The translations under genes were made by a program, and so were the position numbers. Positions 1 through 9,289 of a stretch of 64,000 nucleotides of DNA are shown in pieces. The notes beneath the pieces were generated by a model. That model did no database searches. It was not told the origin of the DNA and was given only the letters and a program-made list of their open reading frames with translations. Position 1 is the first letter of the stretch. Each line of letters starts with the position of its first letter. Origin of the DNA: Candidatus [Bacteroides] periocalifornicus. GTDB lineage: Bacteria; Bacteroidota; Bacteroidia; Bacteroidales; CAJPTX01. The stretch covers positions 1-64,000 of the forward strand of contig LIIK01000005.1 of the NCBI GenBank assembly GCA_001421095.1, in the 5' to 3' direction.

Positions 1-84
1 CGTGACGAAATCCGAGGATGCAGTAGAGTTGGTACGGCGATGGTACGGCGATGGTACGTCCATGGTACTGCAATGGTATGGAGA
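1..84. repeat. Palindromic repeat element, copy A (right half)
   Basis: This is the right arm of an inverted repeat also found at 23679-23793 and 53623-53738. Bases 1-2 and 6-7 flank a 3-nt loop (TGA), so the left arm must lie outside the window. The arm starts with the shared core CGAAATCCGA, runs through a variable segment, then into five degenerate 11-bp units of TGGTACGGCGA at 30-40, 41-51, 52-62, 63-73 and 74-84, which decay outward. The reading frame starting at base 2 comes from this repeat and is probably not a gene. Confidence 0.8.
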
Positions 85-335
85 CATTAGGGGGCGTAGC
101 GGCATCGTCTTTCCTCGGAGTGCGGGGGCGGCGGTGCCATGTTACCCGGGGAGGCCTGTTCAGCTATGCTGGCTTGGCTGCGCAGGATTATCATTGCGGT
201 GGTGGCATGGGATTGTTGATGCAATTCCAGATCGCAGGAAAAATCGATTAAACGGCTTGGTACACCGCAGTGCTATGTTTTTGGGCGAGTGCAGCGCGGC
301 GTTCGCCCTAGCCCGCAACAATCCCGAAATTTTAC
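85..335. other. Gene-free stretch upstream of guaB
   Basis: No convincing gene. One frame stays open from the repeat into guaB, but its product has no recognisable domain and continues the repeat-derived peptide. Apart from the promoter just downstream I see no structured element here. Confidence 0.5.
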
Positions 336-343
336 TACCTTTG
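336..343 (+). promoter_or_regulatory. Putative guaB promoter, -7 box
   Basis: TACCTTTG matches the Bacteroidetes -7 consensus TAnnTTTG and lies 26 bp before the guaB ATG. No clear TTTG box is visible about 20 bp upstream, so the call rests on the -7 element. A GGAGG lies at 357-361, seven bases before the start codon, a stronger Shine-Dalgarno than most genes here have. Confidence 0.5.
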
Positions 344-368
344 CCCGCAAATATACGGAGGTTGGCTT

Positions 369-1847
369 ATGTCGCTGCTTAGTGAAAAGATTGTGGCTGA
401 AGGGTTTACGTTCGACGATTTGTTGCTCTTGCCGGCCTATTCTGAGGTGTTGCCCCGGCAGGTTTCCATTGCCTCGAATCTAACCCAGAGCGTGCGGCTC
501 GAGCTGCCGATACTGAGCGCGGCGATGGATACGGTAACAGAATCGGCCATGGCCATTGCCCTCGCTAGGGAGGGTGCTATTGGCGTGATTCACAAGAACA
601 TGTCCATAGAGCAGCAGGCCTTCCAGGTGCGCGAGGTGAAAAGGGCTGAGAATCGCATGATTACCGACCCTGTAACCATAAGCCCCGATGCGACGGTGGG
701 CTACGCCCTCTCCATCATGCGGGAGAACCACATCGGGGGGATTCCGGTGGTGGATAGCGACAATCGCCTGGTGGGCATTGTAACCAATCGCGACCTCCGT
801 TTCCAGGAAGATAACACCCGCAAGGTGAGCGAGGTTATGACCTCAGACCACCTGGTAACCACCACCGAGGGTACTGATCTTACGCAGGCCGCCGAGATAC
901 TGCAGCGGCATAAAATAGAGAAACTTCCGGTGGTGGATGCCCAGTACCGGCTGATCGGGTTACTAACATACCGCGACATCACCAAGGTTCGTGCGAATCC
1001 CCTTGCCACCAAGGATCGTAAGGGTCGGCTTATGGCTGCAGCCGGGGTGGGGGTAACGAAAGATACCCTAGAGCGCGTGCAGGCGCTGGTGCAGGCCGGT
1101 GTAGACGTGGTGGTGATAGACACTGCGCACGGGCACTCGCGTGGTGTGGTAGAAATGCTGAGACGGGTGCGGGGCGAATTCCCTGAGCTTCAGCTGGTGG
1201 TGGGGAACATCGCCACGGCGGAGGCGGCACTCATGCTGGCGAATGCGGGCGCGAATGCGGTGAAGGTGGGTATAGGCCCTGGGTCTATATGCACCACCCG
1301 TATCATCGCAGGGGTGGGTGTACCGCAGGTTCAGGCGATATATGACGTGGCTAAGGCCCTCAGGGGCTCAGAGGTGAAGGTGATAGCCGATGGCGGTATC
1401 CGCTACTCTGGTGACATAGCCAAAGCGATAGCTGCAGGGGCTGACACGGTTATGGTAGGCTCGCTGCTGGCGGGTACTGAGGAATCGCCCGGCGATACGA
1501 TACTCTTCAATGGCCGTCGTTACAAGGCCTACCGTGGCATGGGTTCGCTGGAGGCCATGCAGCACGGTTCTAAGGATCGCTATTTTCAGGATGTGGAGGA
1601 TGATATCAAAAAGCTGGTGCCAGAGGGGATAGCGGCGCGGGTTCCCTACACGGGAGCGGCGAGCGAGGTGGTCTATCAGCTCATGGGAGGGCTGAGGGCG
1701 GGTATGGGCTACTGCGGCGCGCCTACCATAGCGGCCATGCAGCAGGCTAAGTTCGTGCGGATTACGAATGCGGGTATTCTGGAGAGCCACCCGCATGATG
1801 TGGCTATAACGAGCGAGGCACCGAATTACTCATCTAAGTCGAATTGA
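369..1847 (+). CDS. guaB: Inosine-5'-monophosphate dehydrogenase
   Basis: Oxidises IMP to XMP with NAD+, the first committed step of GMP synthesis, in the cytoplasm. The 492-residue product has the full family length. An N-terminal barrel segment ([15 protein letters not shown]) is followed by a tandem CBS pair at about residues 95-210. The catalytic loop [11 protein letters not shown] carries the active-site cysteine at residue 308, and the flap contains [10 protein letters not shown]. The ATG at 369 sits seven bases after a GGAGG and close to a -7 promoter box, which fixes the start. It is followed by a 114-bp gap and the envelope-chaperone genes, so it probably has its own transcript. No anomalies. 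Confidence 0.98.
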   Translation: MSLLSEKIVAEGFTFDDLLLLPAYSEVLPRQVSIASNLTQSVRLELPILSAAMDTVTESAMAIALAREGAIGVIHKNMSIEQQAFQVREVKRAENRMITDPVTISPDATVGYALSIMRENHIGGIPVVDSDNRLVGIVTNRDLRFQEDNTRKVSEVMTSDHLVTTTEGTDLTQAAEILQRHKIEKLPVVDAQYRLIGLLTYRDITKVRANPLATKDRKGRLMAAAGVGVTKDTLERVQALVQAGVDVVVIDTAHGHSRGVVEMLRRVRGEFPELQLVVGNIATAEAALMLANAGANAVKVGIGPGSICTTRIIAGVGVPQVQAIYDVAKALRGSEVKVIADGGIRYSGDIAKAIAAGADTVMVGSLLAGTEESPGDTILFNGRRYKAYRGMGSLEAMQHGSKDRYFQDVEDDIKKLVPEGIAARVPYTGAASEVVYQLMGGLRAGMGYCGAPTIAAMQQAKFVRITNAGILESHPHDVAITSEAPNYSSKSN

Positions 1848-1961
1848 GAAGAGGTGGACTATTCGGTTGATTGGTAGCGATTTAAGGATATTGCGCCCTG
1901 CTCCATATACCATCTACCTCGCTAGACCGTTAATCTTGCGTAATTTATCAACAGGAACTAC

Positions 1962-3941
1962 GTGGTGCCGGTGCAGAGGATCTTACGGCTATGGTTGCCA
2001 TTGGCGGCGTGCTTGCTGACCACGGTAGTGGTGTGCGGGCAGCAGGCTAAGCCATTCCTTGTGGTGGCGGGCGATACGGTGAGTGCTGAGGAGTTTGCCT
2101 ACGCCTACCGTAAGAATAGCCGTTACGGGGCTCACGCGCATCGGCTCACTGTGAGCGAATTCCTGCAATCATACATCGATTTCCAGCTGAAGGTGGCCGA
2201 TGCCAAAGCTCGGGGGCTGGATACCAGCCTAGCCCTTCGGCGGGAATATGAGAATTTTGCGCGCTATAAGCTGGCGGGCTACCTGCTCGATAGCGCGGAG
2301 CAGGAGGCGGTGCTGCGGGCTGCCTATGGGCGCATGCTCAGGGAGGTGGACGCGAGCCACATACTGCTCAAGATCCCCGATGATGGTGATACCCTTGCGG
2401 TATATCGACAGGCGCTGGCGCTGCGCGATGAGGTGCTGCGAGGGGCGAATTTCGATTCTCTCGCGGTGCGGTATAGCCAAGATCCGTCAGTTCGGGATAA
2501 CAAGGGGCATTTGGGCTATTTTTCGGCCTTTACCATGGTTGTCCCCTTTGAGTTGGCGGCCTATAGCACTAGGCTAGGCGACGTTTCGCAACCTGTGAGG
2601 ACGCAGTATGGCTACCATTTGATCCGGGTGGTGGGCATACGCCCCGCCCGTGGCCGCATGCAGGTAGCCCACATCATGCGCGTGCTGCCTGCGGGGGCTG
2701 ATAGCATCCGAATTTTTCGGGAGGTTGCGCTGTTGGATTCGCTCAGGGGGCTGGTCGATAGTGGGGCCGATTTTGGCCAGTTGGCATTGCAGTACAGCCA
2801 AGATCCCTCGGTGAGCAAGACGCGGGGCATCCTTCCCTGGATAGTGGCCGGCCCGTTCCCGTCGTCCATTACCGATGCCGCTTTTGGTTTGCGGGTAGAT
2901 GGGGCCGTGTCACGCACGGTACGGTCTCCATTCGGCTTACACATCCTGCAGCGGATAGCGCATCGCCCGGTGGGGGCTTACGAGGAGGTTCAGCAGGATC
3001 TTCGCGAGCAGCTAGCCCGTGTAGGCATGCCCGTGGAGGGCGAGGAGGCGCTGAGGGAGGGGGCTACCAAGTTGCTTAAAGTTGTATATAACGAACAGAC
3101 TATAAGCAATATCTATAGCTATATACAGGAGCATGGAGCAAGCCCACTGCCCGATTCGCTCCGGCTGCTCTGCATTGCCAGCATGGATGGGGTGTGCCTG
3201 CCCGCCGCGGCATGCGTGGATCGGCTCAATGCGCATTGGCAGGATTTCGGCACGCTAGAACCGCACCGGTACGCCGATGTGGTAGATAGCGTACTGGGGC
3301 AGGCGATATGGCAAACTGCGCTTCGCCGTATACGGGCAGAGCATCGGGAGCTCGATTTTATGCTGCGCGAGTTCCGCGATGGGCTCTTGCTCTTTGAGGT
3401 GAGCGAGCGCCAGGTTTGGCAGGGTGCAGTGCCCACAGAACGAGAGTTGGAGAGGCTCTACAAGCAGCATAGGGATGAGTTTCGTTACCCGCATTGCGTC
3501 ACGGTGGACGCATACCGAAGCGTGAATGTCCATAACCTGACCGAGGCTATGCAGCGGCTGGAGAAAGGGGCGCAGCCAGAGGCCGATTCCCTAGTGCGGG
3601 TAGAGAGGATGCGCTGCAGTGCCGATGCGCCTCTGCTGCAGGGAGCTTCGCTCGCGGGACGGGCGTCGGTAGACGCTGGCGTGGCCAACCCGCTGGGGGT
3701 GAAGTGGCACGGGCTAACGAGCGAGGTGATGCCCGATACCGAGGGCTTTGTCTTTTACCATGTGGTGGCGCAGCAAGAGAATGAGCCCAAGACCTTCCAG
3801 GAAGCCCAAGGGGAGCTGCGCTCGCTATACCAGGCCGAGGTGGAGCGGCAGTGGCTCAAAAAGCTACGGAGGCAGTATAGGGTTCAGGTGGACAAGGGGA
3901 CGCTGCGGCGGCTTGCGAAAAGGCTTGAGGCTGCGGAATGA
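1962..3941 (+). CDS. Periplasmic parvulin-type (PpiC) peptidyl-prolyl isomerase
   Basis: Predicted periplasmic folding factor of 659 residues. A signal peptide (hydrophobic residues about 7-25, then CGQQ) is followed by two parvulin domains. The first, near residues 128-226, contains DASHILLKI and YGYHLIRV. The second, about 232-340, contains QVAHIMRVL and FGLHILQRI. The rest (about 350-659) is a helical region typical of Bacteroidetes SurA/PpiD relatives, ending in a basic segment. The start is GTG, with no ATG nearby. It heads a run of three isomerase-like genes plus an LptA-like gene, so its clients are probably outer-membrane proteins; that is inference from context. Confidence 0.88.
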   Translation: MVPVQRILRLWLPLAACLLTTVVVCGQQAKPFLVVAGDTVSAEEFAYAYRKNSRYGAHAHRLTVSEFLQSYIDFQLKVADAKARGLDTSLALRREYENFARYKLAGYLLDSAEQEAVLRAAYGRMLREVDASHILLKIPDDGDTLAVYRQALALRDEVLRGANFDSLAVRYSQDPSVRDNKGHLGYFSAFTMVVPFELAAYSTRLGDVSQPVRTQYGYHLIRVVGIRPARGRMQVAHIMRVLPAGADSIRIFREVALLDSLRGLVDSGADFGQLALQYSQDPSVSKTRGILPWIVAGPFPSSITDAAFGLRVDGAVSRTVRSPFGLHILQRIAHRPVGAYEEVQQDLREQLARVGMPVEGEEALREGATKLLKVVYNEQTISNIYSYIQEHGASPLPDSLRLLCIASMDGVCLPAAACVDRLNAHWQDFGTLEPHRYADVVDSVLGQAIWQTALRRIRAEHRELDFMLREFRDGLLLFEVSERQVWQGAVPTERELERLYKQHRDEFRYPHCVTVDAYRSVNVHNLTEAMQRLEKGAQPEADSLVRVERMRCSADAPLLQGASLAGRASVDAGVANPLGVKWHGLTSEVMPDTEGFVFYHVVAQQENEPKTFQEAQGELRSLYQAEVERQWLKKLRRQYRVQVDKGTLRRLAKRLEAAE

Positions 3942-4117
3942 GAGTTCGGTTAGAAGTTTTTCCTCTCTGGAGGCTAATCGCGGGCACTATAGGCGCTGGG
4001 GTAGCTGAAAGATGGCGGGATGTTGGTAGAGTTCAACCGGGGGTGTTGGAAGTGCGCGGAGGACTGTAATAGATTCTGATACAACCGTCTACGTTTTTAT
4101 TAGGAGTGTGTCGATAG

Positions 4118-4984
4118 ATGCGTGGCCTAGGGGCATTCGTTTTTCTAGTATTGTGGGCATGGCTGCTGCTGTGGCTCTATGGCTGCAACCTGGCCACGGG
4201 GGCCAATGATGACCACGTGCTGGCCAGTGTAGGCGCAGTGCAGCTTCGGGTGGAGGATCTGCCCGTGGGCATGGCAGAGGGGCTTTCGCCAAAGGATAGC
4301 CTCGCGATGCTCAAGCGCTACGCCGATGCTTGGCTTAGGCGCCAGCTCCTCTACCAGCGGGCTGCCAGCAAGTTGGCCGGGCGTATAACCGCAATAGAGC
4401 AGCAGGTAGAAGACTACAGAATGGGGCTCTATATCTATGAGTATGAACGGGTATATGAGGCCATGCACCTGGACACCCTGGTACGGCTCGGGGAGATAGA
4501 TACCTTCTACCAGGAAAACCGTGAAATGTTCGTGCTCCGAGAACCCATAGCCCGCTGCCTCATAGTGCCTACGGTGGGCAATGGAGACGCTGTGCAGGAG
4601 CTTAAGCAGGCGTATAAGCACTGCGATTATGAGCAGCTCCAGCATATAACCACGCTCACCATGGAGGCGAATATCGTGCCCCTCGCGCTGCCAGACACCT
4701 GGCTATCGCTGCAGGATCTGAAGGCCAAAGTGCCGGAGGAGGTCTACCAAGTGCTTAAGGATTGCCGGGCTAGGAGCTATGAGATCCCGGTGGGCGAGGT
4801 GCTCTACCTGGTGAACGCCTGCCAGTGGAAACGCGCAGGGGCCTCGGCGCCGCTGGAGTTTTGCCAGGGCGAGGTGCGGCAGCTGGTGCTAAACCGGCGG
4901 AAAGTAGAATTGCTGCGTGCGTTGGAGATGGAGGTGGTGCAAGAGGGCGTAGAAACAGGGCGCGCACGGGTGTGGGTAGAGTAG
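4118..4984 (+). CDS. SurA-like lipoprotein lacking a clear PPIase domain
   Basis: A 288-residue predicted lipoprotein: a hydrophobic leader of about 20 residues ends in a lipobox-like LYGC, giving an acylated Cys near residue 23. The mature part is helical and resembles SurA N-terminal chaperone segments (for example DSLAMLKRYADAWLRRQLLY), but I find no complete parvulin domain. It lies between the two-domain parvulin and SurA in the same orientation, suggesting a non-catalytic chaperone partner in outer-membrane protein delivery. The function is inferred from fold resemblance and neighbours, and the catalytic state is uncertain. Confidence 0.7.
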   Translation: MRGLGAFVFLVLWAWLLLWLYGCNLATGANDDHVLASVGAVQLRVEDLPVGMAEGLSPKDSLAMLKRYADAWLRRQLLYQRAASKLAGRITAIEQQVEDYRMGLYIYEYERVYEAMHLDTLVRLGEIDTFYQENREMFVLREPIARCLIVPTVGNGDAVQELKQAYKHCDYEQLQHITTLTMEANIVPLALPDTWLSLQDLKAKVPEEVYQVLKDCRARSYEIPVGEVLYLVNACQWKRAGASAPLEFCQGEVRQLVLNRRKVELLRALEMEVVQEGVETGRARVWVE

Positions 4985-5058
4985 CGGCTAATGGCCTGGT
5001 GAGAATCTATTTCCCTTATTACAAATCGTTGTTCAATACAATCAATAGCATTTTTCCC

Positions 5059-6423
5059 ATGTGTAAATTCCAGCCTGTATTGCTGCGGACGTTGGCTATC
5101 GGATGGCTACTGGCGCTCGCGAGCTTTGCGCATGCGCAGTTGGTAGACGGCACGGTGGCCACCGTGGGCACGCGGATGATACTGCGTAGCGACCTTGAGA
5201 TGGAGCTGCTCCGGATGAAGATGCAGGGCAACACAACCACGGCTGCGGATATCTGCCCAGTGCTGGAGAATCTGCTGATACATGACCTGCTCCTAGACCA
5301 GGCCGATCTGGACAGCGTGACTACGGATTTAGGACGTGTGAATCAGGAGGTAGATCAACGGATCTCCTACTTCATCATGCAGACCGGCAGCGAGGCGGAG
5401 CTGGAACGGCAGTACGGGCGTTCGATTCGTGACATAAAGCGGGAGATGCGCGAGCTCATAGGTGAGCAGCAGCGGGCAGAGCATGTGCGCAGCCAGCTGG
5501 TAAAGGGGGTGAAGATAACCCCCTCGGCGGTAGAGGGGTTCTACCGCAAGCAGGTGCCCGACAGCCTGCCCACGGTGCCTGAGCGGTACGTGCTACGGCA
5601 GATAGTGCTGAACCCCATATCATCGGCAGATGCCGAGTACGCCGTGAAGGAACGGCTCATCGGCCTGCGCGAGCGCATACTCAAGGGCGAGCGCTTCTCT
5701 ACCCTCGCGATGGCCTACTCAGAGGATAGGAGCTCGGCGGCTAAGGGCGGAGAGATGGATTACCTCCCGCGCGAGAGCTTTGTGAAGGCTTTTGCCGATG
5801 TGGCGTTCTCGCTGCAAGATGGCCAGGTGAGCCAGATAGTGAAGACGGAGTACGGCTACCATATAATCCAGATGGTGGGGCGTAAGGGGAATATGGCCAA
5901 GGTGCGCCATATCCTGCTTAAGCCGAACTATACGAGCGATGTGATAGCTACCACAGTGGCCCGGCTCGACAGCGTGCGCACCGAGATTCTCAATGATTCC
6001 ATCACCTTTGAGGATGCGGCCGCGGTGTACTCTGACGATAAGGACACCCGGCTGAACGGAGGGCTGATGACCGACCAGCAGAGCGGGGCGGCAAAGCTGC
6101 AGAAGGAGACCATGGTCCCTGTGGATTACTACGAAGTGCGAAAGCTTAAGGATGGGCAGATTACCCAGGCTTTCGAGAGCCGTGATCGCCTCGGCAATGT
6201 GGTGGTGAAAATCATAAAGCTAGAACGGACAATCCCCTCGCATCGCGTGAATCTGACAGAGGATTATGCAGATGTGCAGCAGCTGGCCAAGCGCCAGGAA
6301 GAGCAGAAGCTGATGGCGCGGTGGATTCAACGTAAGCAGCAGAGCATCTACATGCGCATCGACAAGAAGTTCGCTGACTGCAAGTTTCAGTACCCGTACT
6401 GGAAGGAGAAAATGGCCGAGTAG
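5059..6423 (+). CDS. surA: SurA-type periplasmic chaperone/peptidyl-prolyl isomerase
   Basis: Escorts outer-membrane proteins across the periplasm. The frame is open from 4825, but that extension overlaps the upstream gene and has no signal peptide. The ATG at 5059 gives 454 residues beginning with a good signal peptide (LAIGWLLALASFAHA, cleaved before QLVDG). A SurA N-terminal helical domain (about 25-170) is followed by two parvulin domains, about 174-275 (YGYHIIQMV) and 278-390 (KVRHILLKP), and a C-terminal helix. The length and order match SurA. It starts 74 bp after the lipoprotein gene and is followed by the LptA-like gene, a linkage that fits outer-membrane assembly. Confidence 0.9.
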   Translation: MCKFQPVLLRTLAIGWLLALASFAHAQLVDGTVATVGTRMILRSDLEMELLRMKMQGNTTTAADICPVLENLLIHDLLLDQADLDSVTTDLGRVNQEVDQRISYFIMQTGSEAELERQYGRSIRDIKREMRELIGEQQRAEHVRSQLVKGVKITPSAVEGFYRKQVPDSLPTVPERYVLRQIVLNPISSADAEYAVKERLIGLRERILKGERFSTLAMAYSEDRSSAAKGGEMDYLPRESFVKAFADVAFSLQDGQVSQIVKTEYGYHIIQMVGRKGNMAKVRHILLKPNYTSDVIATTVARLDSVRTEILNDSITFEDAAAVYSDDKDTRLNGGLMTDQQSGAAKLQKETMVPVDYYEVRKLKDGQITQAFESRDRLGNVVVKIIKLERTIPSHRVNLTEDYADVQQLAKRQEEQKLMARWIQRKQQSIYMRIDKKFADCKFQYPYWKEKMAE

Positions 6424-6528
6424 CCGACGTGAAAGGCTAGCATGATTCTGGAATCCTAGGGCAATGGATGGGGTACCGAGAGAGAGCTTACGCGCAGGGA
6501 ATAGCGGTCTAACCTTTTGGGGATCTCT

Positions 6529-8346
6529 ATGCGGAGGTTAGCCGTATGCCTGCTGTTCGGCCTGCTGGCTGCTACTACCACCCTTGCGCAAAGGCAGGTG
6601 GAGGTGGAGATTCTCAATGCCCACGAAATGCGGCCACGGCGTATGGGGAGCACCACCGTGTTCCGCCTGTTGGGCGATGTGCGACTACGCCACGGTGAGG
6701 CGGTTATGGTGTGTGATAGCGCCCATGTGGATCAGGCGGCCAATACCTTCGATGCCTTTGGGCATGTGCGAATCCGGAGTAAGGATCTGCGGATAGCGGG
6801 CGATACGCTCTACTATGATGGGCAGTCGGGCAATGGGCGAATGCTCGGCCGGCAGGTGGAGCTACACGATACTGTAGAGAAGGCTTACCTCTGGGCTAAT
6901 CTCCTATATTTCAGTACGCGAGATAATACCGCCCGCTACATGACGGGGGGGCGTATTCGCCGGGAAAGGACTAACCTAGAGAGCAAGCATGGCTACTATG
7001 ATTCTAATCAGAAGCTTGCAACTGTCTCTAGAGCCGTGGTTTACCGGAGTGATAGCGCTGAGGCCTACGGTGATTCTATCCAGTACTTCCAGAAGCTAGA
7101 TCTGGTAAAATGCTGGGGGAAAACCCGGGTGTATGACCGCGAGGGGATGGCGTATGGGCTTAAGGTGGCAATAGACCAGACGAACCGAACGCTTGAAGTA
7201 GAGGGGGAGGCGGCAGTAGATAATGGTGCTAACCGTGTGTATGCCGATTGGCTGTTCTCTAACCGGCGGCAGGGGCATACGCAGGCCAAGGGGCATGTGG
7301 TGCTGGTGGATTCGCTGGGTTATCAACGGCTCTACACGCAGCACTTGCAGTACTGGCGTTCTCCACAGCTGGCAGTGGCCGATGATGCCCCTTTGCTCTT
7401 TTCGGTGGACACCTCGGCTCGCCCGGCAACCGACACGCTCTTCCTACGAATGGATACGCTGCGCGCCTGGTCTGAGCTCGCAGAACGGAAGGTGAAAGCC
7501 GCCCAACCGGCACTGCGGTCTACCATAACAGACGGTGGGGTTGGCGAGAAGGCTAGCCATCAGGATACTGTGGGCAGCAGAGCAATATCCAAGGTTGATG
7601 ATACTGTGGTATCCCCAGGCGGAGCAAGCATAGTGGATACTGTGCGCTATGCCCGTGCTGTGGGAGGGGTACGGGCATTCCGTCGGGATCTCCAGCTGGT
7701 GGCCGATACGCTTTACCTCAATGGGCTCGATAGCACGGTTACGCTGCTCCGAGCCCCTTTCCCCTTTGTGTGGAGCGATAGCGCGCAAGGGGTGGCTGAG
7801 CGTATAGTAGGCTACTTTGGACGAGAAACCCTGGATAGTATCCGGTTCGTGGGGAAGGCCATTGCGGCAATGCAAGACGATTCGGTGAGCTTCAACCAGG
7901 CTGGGGGTGCGCTGCTGGTGGGGCTGCTGGAGCATAATGAACTCCGACGAGTACGCGTGGAGGGGGATGCGCAATTGATCTTTTTCATGCGCGATAAGGG
8001 GGATCTTGTGGGGATAAACCGCGTGGAGTGCCCAAGCTTTACTGCCCATGTGGCGCAGAATAAGCCTACCGATATCTATTTTTACGAGGGGCCGAAGTCA
8101 GACATGATACCTCCTAAGAGCGCAACCCAAGAGGATCGGAAGCTCTTTGGCTTTGAGTGGCATGATGATATCCGCCCGCATTCCAAGGGGGATATCATTC
8201 CGGGTTGGCTTACGGATTTCAATTTCTACCAGGCACGCCGGCAGCTGATGGAGGATTTTCGCCAGAAAGACAGCCCAGCAATTCAGGCTAAGCGCAAGGA
8301 AGGAACGCGTAGCAACGAGCTAGGGCAGCCGGCTACAGCGCAGTAG
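6529..8346 (+). CDS. LptA/OstA-like LPS transport protein
   Basis: Periplasmic protein related to the OstA/LptA beta-jellyroll family that bridges lipopolysaccharide across the periplasm. A signal peptide (LLFGLLAATTTLAQ) precedes repeated OstA-type strands such as GDVRLRHGEAVMVCDSAHV and GHVRIRSKDLRIAGDTLYYD, typical of long Bacteroidetes OstA proteins. At 605 residues it is much longer than E. coli LptA (185). A low-complexity, Ser/Thr/Gly-rich stretch at about residues 325-375 interrupts the repeats. The ATG at 6529 is preferred to the upstream in-frame TTG at 6517 because it gives a normal signal peptide. A strong hairpin follows the stop. Confidence 0.82.
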   Translation: MRRLAVCLLFGLLAATTTLAQRQVEVEILNAHEMRPRRMGSTTVFRLLGDVRLRHGEAVMVCDSAHVDQAANTFDAFGHVRIRSKDLRIAGDTLYYDGQSGNGRMLGRQVELHDTVEKAYLWANLLYFSTRDNTARYMTGGRIRRERTNLESKHGYYDSNQKLATVSRAVVYRSDSAEAYGDSIQYFQKLDLVKCWGKTRVYDREGMAYGLKVAIDQTNRTLEVEGEAAVDNGANRVYADWLFSNRRQGHTQAKGHVVLVDSLGYQRLYTQHLQYWRSPQLAVADDAPLLFSVDTSARPATDTLFLRMDTLRAWSELAERKVKAAQPALRSTITDGGVGEKASHQDTVGSRAISKVDDTVVSPGGASIVDTVRYARAVGGVRAFRRDLQLVADTLYLNGLDSTVTLLRAPFPFVWSDSAQGVAERIVGYFGRETLDSIRFVGKAIAAMQDDSVSFNQAGGALLVGLLEHNELRRVRVEGDAQLIFFMRDKGDLVGINRVECPSFTAHVAQNKPTDIYFYEGPKSDMIPPKSATQEDRKLFGFEWHDDIRPHSKGDIIPGWLTDFNFYQARRQLMEDFRQKDSPAIQAKRKEGTRSNELGQPATAQ

Positions 8347-8356
8347 TTTATAGGGA

Positions 8357-8400
8357 GCGCGGTGGGCAGGCTGGATGGTTTACCAGTCTACCCACCGCGC
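8357..8400. terminator. Hairpin between convergent genes
   Basis: GCGCGGTGGG at 8357-8366 pairs perfectly with CCCACCGCGC at 8391-8400. A smaller inner pairing (CTGG/CCAG) sits in the loop. It lies 10 bp after the LptA-like stop and 45 bp before the end of rsmG, which converges on it, so it may terminate both. There is no clear T-tract. Confidence 0.6.
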
Positions 8401-8444
8401 CCTTGTTCGTAGTGCAGTGTGGTTGGATGCGTAGAGGAGCTGCC

Positions 8445-9125
8445 CTAGCGAACTTTTCTAGATCTGTGCCCCCATGTCCTCTCTGCCGCGGCAGGCACAA
8501 AGACTAGGAATTTTTCGTCGTAGTAATCCGAATCGATAATTTGGCGTAGGGGCCATGTTTGGATGCGTTTTCCAAATGGGGCGAGTTCACGGTGTAGAAA
8601 ATCGCCGCCCTTTAGCGCTAGGAGCCCGTTGGGTTGCGGTAGATTGTCTGCCGGGGGTAGTAGGGGGCGAACCCAACGCCAGAGCTGCGATAGATCGGCC
8701 ACAGCACGTGATACTACGTAGGTGTATTGCCCTTTTAGCTCTTCGCCCCGTACCTGCTGGGTGGTTACATTGGTAAGGCCCAGTTGCTTCGCAATATCCT
8801 CTACCACGCGCACTTTTTTCCCCACGGAGTCTATTAGGAGGAATTGCACATCGGGAAAGGCTATGGCGAGCGGTATTCCCGGGAATCCTCCACCAGTACC
8901 AAAGTCTAGGGCGGTAGTGCCGGGTGCTAAGGGGTAGCAGGCGCCAATGCAGAGGCTGTGGTATACGTGGTGCGGCATGAGCGCATCGATGTCTTTACGC
9001 GAGATCAGGTTGATTTTGGCGTTCCAGTCTGTGTACAGCGCAGGGAGCTGTAGGAGCAGATCTACGCATATGGGGGATATCCAGGGGAAGAGCTGTTCGA
9101 TCTCTTCTCGGTAGTTATTTGGCAT
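8445..9125 (-). CDS. rsmG: 16S rRNA (guanine527-N7)-methyltransferase
   Basis: Methylates G527 of 16S rRNA using S-adenosylmethionine. The 226-residue product has the GidB/RsmG length. The SAM-binding motif ALDFGTGGGFPGIPLAI lies at about residues 69-85, followed by VQFLLIDSVGKKVRVVEDIA and VSRAVADLSQLW. The frame is open for another 63 codons upstream, but that part is low-complexity Ser/His/Thr-rich sequence. The Met at 9125 begins the conserved N-terminus (MPNNYREEIEQLFPW). It is downstream of the ECF sigma gene on the same strand, 164 bp away. Confidence 0.93.
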   Translation of the reverse strand: MPNNYREEIEQLFPWISPICVDLLLQLPALYTDWNAKINLISRKDIDALMPHHVYHSLCIGACYPLAPGTTALDFGTGGGFPGIPLAIAFPDVQFLLIDSVGKKVRVVEDIAKQLGLTNVTTQQVRGEELKGQYTYVVSRAVADLSQLWRWVRPLLPPADNLPQPNGLLALKGGDFLHRELAPFGKRIQTWPLRQIIDSDYYDEKFLVFVPAAAERTWGHRSRKVR

Positions 9126-9289
9126 GGATGTAGTTGGGCTATGTGGAGAGTAGGAATAGTGATTGTAGCCTAGGTGGGTGAAGGTGTGATGGTTTTGGGC
9201 GGAGTGGGGCGTATAGCAGGCAGGGCGAAATGGCGTGGATTGCGAGTTTTTTTTTTTCGCTATACTCATCAGGATTAGTGGGAGTATGG

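Noticed and set aside
2..382. 126-codon plus-strand frame covering repeat copy A
   Set aside because: It begins inside the repeat, has no recognisable domain, contains the guaB promoter and runs over the guaB start.
4825..5058. N-terminal extension of SurA
   Set aside because: It overlaps the previous gene in another frame and lacks a signal peptide, whereas the ATG at 5059 gives one.
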